Source of the DNA: an uncultured Selenomonadales bacterium
GTDB taxonomy: Bacteria; Bacillota; Negativicutes; Selenomonadales; Selenomonadaceae
Length of the DNA: 56,258 nucleotides
NCBI GenBank assembly: GCA_937877565.1
Contig: CALFJB010000022.1
Location: forward strand, 1-56,258
Direction: 5' to 3'
Under the pieces are notes generated by a model. The model saw only the letters and a list, made by a program, of their open reading frames with translations. It was not told the origin of the DNA and ran no database searches. Below, in pieces: positions 52,960 through 56,258 of this stretch (within the stretch, counting starts at the first letter, position 1; each line of letters begins with the position of its first letter). The position numbers and the translations under genes were made by a program.

Positions 52960-53718
52960 TTAAGTTATCGTTCCTGCTTTAATGTGATAATCAATGGTAT
53001 GACTTTTGCAAAATTCGATAACCTGATTTGCACAATCGTTATAAAATTCTTTGTGTTTCGGAAAAGCCGAAACTTCCCTATTGTAATTGGTTCTTCCAAA
53101 AATAATTTTATTCGTAAATTTAACGGCTTCCAAAATTTTCAAAATGTCTTGTTCAATAAAATTGGGCGTCGGATACGGTTCCATACTTATCCACGTTTTA
53201 CAACCGGCGTCGTGCAATTTTTTCAGTGATTCAATTCGCAAAGAATATTCCGCCGCGCCGGGTTCAAATTTTTTTCTGTAACTTTCATTCAGTGAAATTA
53301 AAGAAATTCCGTACTCATTTTCTTTGAAGAGTCCAGCCAATTCAAACGGCAAAATTCCTTTAGTCAACACGGTACATTTAATTTCCGCGTCGTTTAATTT
53401 CTTAATCGCCGCCAAACTTATTTTTGCAATTTCTTCGTATTCGTACATAAAAGGATCGGTTGCAAAACAAAGTTGCACAGACTTAATTTTATTTTTAAGG
53501 CGCGGAATTTCTTTTTCTAAAATTTCAAGCGTATTTGAAACAATTTTAGGTTTAATCCAATCGTCGTAAGAATTAATCTGCCCGAATCTTTTTTTCATCA
53601 AAAAAGCATAACAAGGGTATTTGCAACCGTGCGAACAACCCAAAATGTGATTCATAGTATAATCGCCGTATTCTACGCCCGTTTTATAAAGCATAGTTTT
53701 GCGTGTTATTTCTTCCAC
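52960..53718 (-). CDS. Radical SAM protein, SPL-like, TcmP partner
   Basis: The 252-aa protein has three clustered Cys in NHILGCSHGCKYPCYAF (Cys28, 32, 36). Spacing is CX3CX3C, one residue more than the radical SAM norm CX3CX2C. The remaining fold resembles spore-photoproduct-lyase-like proteins: QLCFATDPF, CTVLTKGI, ISMEPYPTPN. Such three-Cys proteins are known to occur with TcmP, and here the tcmP gene overlaps it by 13 bp. The substrate is unknown; DNA or RNA repair is one guess. GTG 53718 follows GAGGTGAAATT. Confidence 0.8.
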   Translation of the reverse strand: MEEITRKTMLYKTGVEYGDYTMNHILGCSHGCKYPCYAFLMKKRFGQINSYDDWIKPKIVSNTLEILEKEIPRLKNKIKSVQLCFATDPFMYEYEEIAKISLAAIKKLNDAEIKCTVLTKGILPFELAGLFKENEYGISLISLNESYRKKFEPGAAEYSLRIESLKKLHDAGCKTWISMEPYPTPNFIEQDILKILEAVKFTNKIIFGRTNYNREVSAFPKHKEFYNDCANQVIEFCKSHTIDYHIKAGTIT

Positions 53719-54767
53719 AATTTCACCTCAAAAAAATCTATGCTGTTTTTGTGCACCTGACAATCTTTCAGCCGTAAATCTTTTAATATTTCTTTTTTGT
53801 AACCTTCACAGGGAAAAATAGGATGCTTTTCAATTAAATCCCAAATTTCTTTGAACGGAACATTTTTTCTGTCTTTGAAAGTTTTAAAAATATAATCTGC
53901 AATATCACTGACATAATAACATTGTTTATCTTCAGAGTCTATTTCAAAATCAAGCGTCATTTGATTTTCTTTGCCGTGAGTATTTTGATTTGAAGACTTC
54001 CCGCCAAAAATTTTCCATGCGGTTTTTTTGAAAAGTTTGAAGCCCTGTTCGTTTTTTGTGAAAAAAATTATGTTATAGATACGAGAGTTTGTTTTTATGA
54101 AAAACGGAACAGATACAAGGTAATATTCACGATTTGAATTACTTTGTAAATCTTTAATTATTTTTTCAATCAGATTGTTGTAAGCATTTTTATCGCCCTG
54201 AAGATTGACTAAATTTTCAATCGCCGTCAAATAAGTTTGTTCATATTTTTTTATTGTTTCAAACCGCGTTGCAGATTTCACGGCTCTTTCAGTATCTGAA
54301 ACCATGTGATTAAGTATGACTTCGCCCCATCCGAAAAAATACGGCGAAAGTGCATCCCAATCTATTGCCGCTTTAAAAGGATCGTAAAAAAGCAGGTAAT
54401 TTAAATTTTTCTTCTCTAAAAGTTCCGGCTTTAATTTTCTTAATAAATCGTTGCCATCTCCGACGCTTAATTTAATTTGAAAATTATTTGTATCTTCCGG
54501 TAAATGTTTTCTAAGTTCGTCAATGTTTTCATTATCAAAGTCATTGAAATATAGAACCGCTTTTTTGTCGGGAAATTTTTTCATTGCATCTGAAATAATT
54601 TTTGAAACCCGAATAGGTGTGCCATGTGTTAAATTTTCGTTTAAATCTTTATAAATTCCGTTGTTGCACATACAGTCAATAAATACAACATCTTTGCAGT
54701 ACGAATAACCTAGCAATTTATATATCCATGAACTTACATAAGATTCAATCAGCTCAAATTTTTTCAC
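53706..54767 (-). CDS. tcmP: Three-Cys-motif partner protein TcmP
   Basis: The 353-aa protein has the TcmP N-terminal pattern (KKFELIESYVSSWIYKLLG, then VVFIDCMCNNGIY with a Rossmann-like strand-loop) and LLFYDPFKA mid-protein, consistent with a degenerate methyltransferase-like fold. The family is defined by cooccurrence with three-Cys radical-SAM-like proteins; its biochemical role is not established. The first canonical start is GTG 54767, without a ribosome-binding site. Eleven more in-frame codons (54800-54768, reading I-G-K-E-N-V-A-S-P-H-T) begin at an ATA placed 8 nt after AGGAG and restore the usual Pro-His-Thr, so the true gene likely starts at 54800. Confidence 0.8.
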   Translation of the reverse strand: MKKFELIESYVSSWIYKLLGYSYCKDVVFIDCMCNNGIYKDLNENLTHGTPIRVSKIISDAMKKFPDKKAVLYFNDFDNENIDELRKHLPEDTNNFQIKLSVGDGNDLLRKLKPELLEKKNLNYLLFYDPFKAAIDWDALSPYFFGWGEVILNHMVSDTERAVKSATRFETIKKYEQTYLTAIENLVNLQGDKNAYNNLIEKIIKDLQSNSNREYYLVSVPFFIKTNSRIYNIIFFTKNEQGFKLFKKTAWKIFGGKSSNQNTHGKENQMTLDFEIDSEDKQCYYVSDIADYIFKTFKDRKNVPFKEIWDLIEKHPIFPCEGYKKEILKDLRLKDCQVHKNSIDFFEVKLWKK

Positions 54768-54820
54768 AGTGTGAGGTGATGCTACATTTTCTTTGCCTAT
54801 TTCTATCTCTCCTAAAAATT

Positions 54821-56158
54821 TTATTTTTTTACAATCTGCGCGACGGCTTCAACGTGCGAACTGAAAGGAAACATATCCACCGGCTGAATTTTTTTTGCAG
54901 TGTATCCTAATTCTGATAAAATCGCCAAGTCCCGCGCCAAAGTTGCAGGGTTGCACGATACATAAACTATTCGCGCAGGTTTCATTTCGGCGAAAGTTTC
55001 CAAAACTTTTTTATCGCAACCGGCACGCGGCGGATCTATAACTACAACATCTGCATAAGTTTCAAGGCGCGGCAAAATTTTTACAACGTCCCCAACAATA
55101 AATTCGGCGTTGCGAATTTTATTTTCATGTGCATTTTTTTTGGCGTCGTCAATCGCCTCTCGTACAATTTCAATTCCAAAAACTTTGTAAGCATTTTTCG
55201 CCATAAAAAGCCCAATCGTCCCCGTGCCGCAATAAGCGTCAATCAAAATTTCTTTGCCTGTAAGCTCCGCAAAATTTTTCGCAGTTTTATACAAAATTTC
55301 GGCTTGCGTAGTGTTCACTTGAAAAAACGAACGCGCCGAAATGTTAAATTCAAGGTTGCCAATTTTATCTTTGATAGTTGGCTTGCCGAAAAGAATTTTA
55401 GTTTCACGCCCCAAAATAACATTGTTATGGAAAGTTTGGATATTCTGTTGAATCGTCGAAATTTCGGGAATTTCCGAGCGAATCGCCTTTACGATACTTT
55501 TTTCATTGGGCAAATTTTTAACGGCGGTAACAAGTACAATCATCAATTCGCCGTTAAAACCAACGCGGCTCATAACGTGGCGCAAAATTCCTTTATGGCT
55601 GTCTTCGTCGTATGGTGTAACGTTAAACTTTTTCAAAATTTTTTTGACGCCGATTAAAACTTTGTCCGCCAATTCTTTTTGAATCATACAAGAATCAGTA
55701 TCAATAATTTTATGACTGCCGCGAGCGTAGCAACCGACCGCCAAATTTTTTCCGACGGGAAATTGCATTTTATTTCGGTAGCGCAGGGGATTTTTCATCC
55801 CAATAGTATCAAAAATTTCTACACCGTGAATTTTCCCAATTCTTTCAACTGCGTCTACAACCTGCTGACGTTTCCAAACTAATTGCGCCGCGTAACTCAA
55901 ATGCTGAAGTTGACAGCCGCCGCACTCTTCATAAATTGGACAAAACGGCTTGACGCGTTCCGAACTTTCGCGCAGGATTTTTAGCAATTTTCCAACGGCG
56001 TAATTTTTTTTGACTTCGACAATTTCAGCCAAAATTTTTTCAGTTGGAAGTGCGCCCTCAACAAAAATTGTAAAATCTTCAAACTTGCCGACGCCTTCGC
56101 CGTTTGTGCCAAGCCCGCTAATTTCTATTTCATAATTTTTATTTTTTTCAGGTAACAT
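54821..56158 (-). CDS. rlmD: 23S rRNA (uracil-C5)-methyltransferase, RlmD/RumA family
   Basis: The 445-aa protein has a TRAM domain (about 3-60) and a 4Fe-4S cluster site (Cys73, 79, 82 and 156, spaced as in E. coli RumA). The SAM-binding fold contains IDAYCGTGTIGLFMA, then VIDPPRAGCD and the catalytic-Cys motif VYVSCNPATLARDL. It methylates U1939-type (RlmD) and possibly a second uridine (RlmCD) in 23S rRNA; specificity is not decidable here. It is first in a minus-strand series with tcmP, the radical SAM gene and the TIGR04076-like gene. Confidence 0.95.
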   Translation of the reverse strand: MLPEKNKNYEIEISGLGTNGEGVGKFEDFTIFVEGALPTEKILAEIVEVKKNYAVGKLLKILRESSERVKPFCPIYEECGGCQLQHLSYAAQLVWKRQQVVDAVERIGKIHGVEIFDTIGMKNPLRYRNKMQFPVGKNLAVGCYARGSHKIIDTDSCMIQKELADKVLIGVKKILKKFNVTPYDEDSHKGILRHVMSRVGFNGELMIVLVTAVKNLPNEKSIVKAIRSEIPEISTIQQNIQTFHNNVILGRETKILFGKPTIKDKIGNLEFNISARSFFQVNTTQAEILYKTAKNFAELTGKEILIDAYCGTGTIGLFMAKNAYKVFGIEIVREAIDDAKKNAHENKIRNAEFIVGDVVKILPRLETYADVVVIDPPRAGCDKKVLETFAEMKPARIVYVSCNPATLARDLAILSELGYTAKKIQPVDMFPFSSHVEAVAQIVKK

Positions 56159-56196
56159 TTGAAATCTTCCTTTATTTTTTAATATGTAACGAAAAT

Positions 56197-56244
56197 GGGC
56201 GCACAGGACGTGCGCCCCGCCGCGCTTAACGCCGTGATGGCGTT
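56197..56244. other. GC-rich hairpins near the window end
   Basis: GGGCGCA (56197-56203) pairs with TGCGCCC (56211-56217), and AACGCC (56228-56233) with GGCGTT (56239-56244). They lie upstream of rlmD. They may belong to another repeat or to a 3-prime end of a gene outside the window. Confidence 0.45.
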
Positions 56245-56258
56245 ATGGGCGGCTGTTT

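Noticed and set aside
55127..55657. 176-codon plus-strand frame opposite rlmD
   Set aside because: It lies within a well-supported gene; its composition reflects the low-GC antisense strand.

Overview
This window looks like a contiguous chromosomal segment of a low-GC diderm Firmicute, most likely a Negativicutes relative (inference). The Firmicute side is RNase Y followed by YmdB, SpoVS, a PHP phosphoesterase and an Asp23-type protein, plus RecX/RecA, RadA and MurB. The diderm side is an AcrAB-type RND efflux pair and a complete YbhGFSR-like exporter. I see no rRNA, CRISPR array, prophage or transposase. Two tRNA genes, Ser(UGA) and Pro(GGG), are intact with encoded CCA ends.

Layout. 1-3369: a secreted TPR protein and a cupin, divergent from ilvD. 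3398-7109: a four-gene cassette (LicD, cytidylyltransferase, asparagine-synthase-like PP-loop enzyme, DUF362), probably for surface-polymer decoration. 7164-15343: two Uma2 paralogues, murB, a triplicated GT8 glycosyltransferase, radA, cobO and a thioesterase, tightly packed. 15344-21333: a repeat element, a structured leader, then rny, an unknown gene, ymdB, spoVS, PHP and a P-loop/Asp23 fusion. 21534-25991 (minus): recA, a rhodanese lipoprotein, and an amino-acid permease fused to a hybrid histidine kinase. 26273-30704 (minus): the RND pump and adaptor behind a consensus promoter. 30864-33800: two tRNAs around a small membrane protein, an IMPACT-family protein, recX and lgt. 33872-38902: DUF3084, a RuvC-like protein and an unusual polar amino-acid ABC system. 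39193-40542: gdhA. 40606-46221 (minus): CecR/YbhGFSR-like exporter operon. 46366-48768 (minus): a SpoIIE phosphatase/RsbW/STAS partner-switching module. 49099-56158 (minus): uvrB, a degenerate HD-GYP protein, a TIGR04076-like protein, a three-Cys radical SAM/TcmP pair and rlmD.

Themes. Environmental sensing and transport are physically fused twice: permease with histidine kinase, and substrate-binding lobes with an ABC permease whose ATPase carries an RsbW-like tail. Surface-glycan genes (LicD, TagD-like, MurB, three GT8) cluster in the first 13 kb. Five intergenic elements share a GTACTTTC...GAAAGTAC hairpin followed by GTACCAAAGAAA-like sequence, and form a dispersed repeat family. Two genes (rny and tcmP) have a well-spaced Shine-Dalgarno directly ahead of an ATA codon, which suggests AUA initiation or a lost ATG.

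Function calls rest on motif recognition by eye. Start sites were refined from ribosome-binding-site spacing. No database search was possible.
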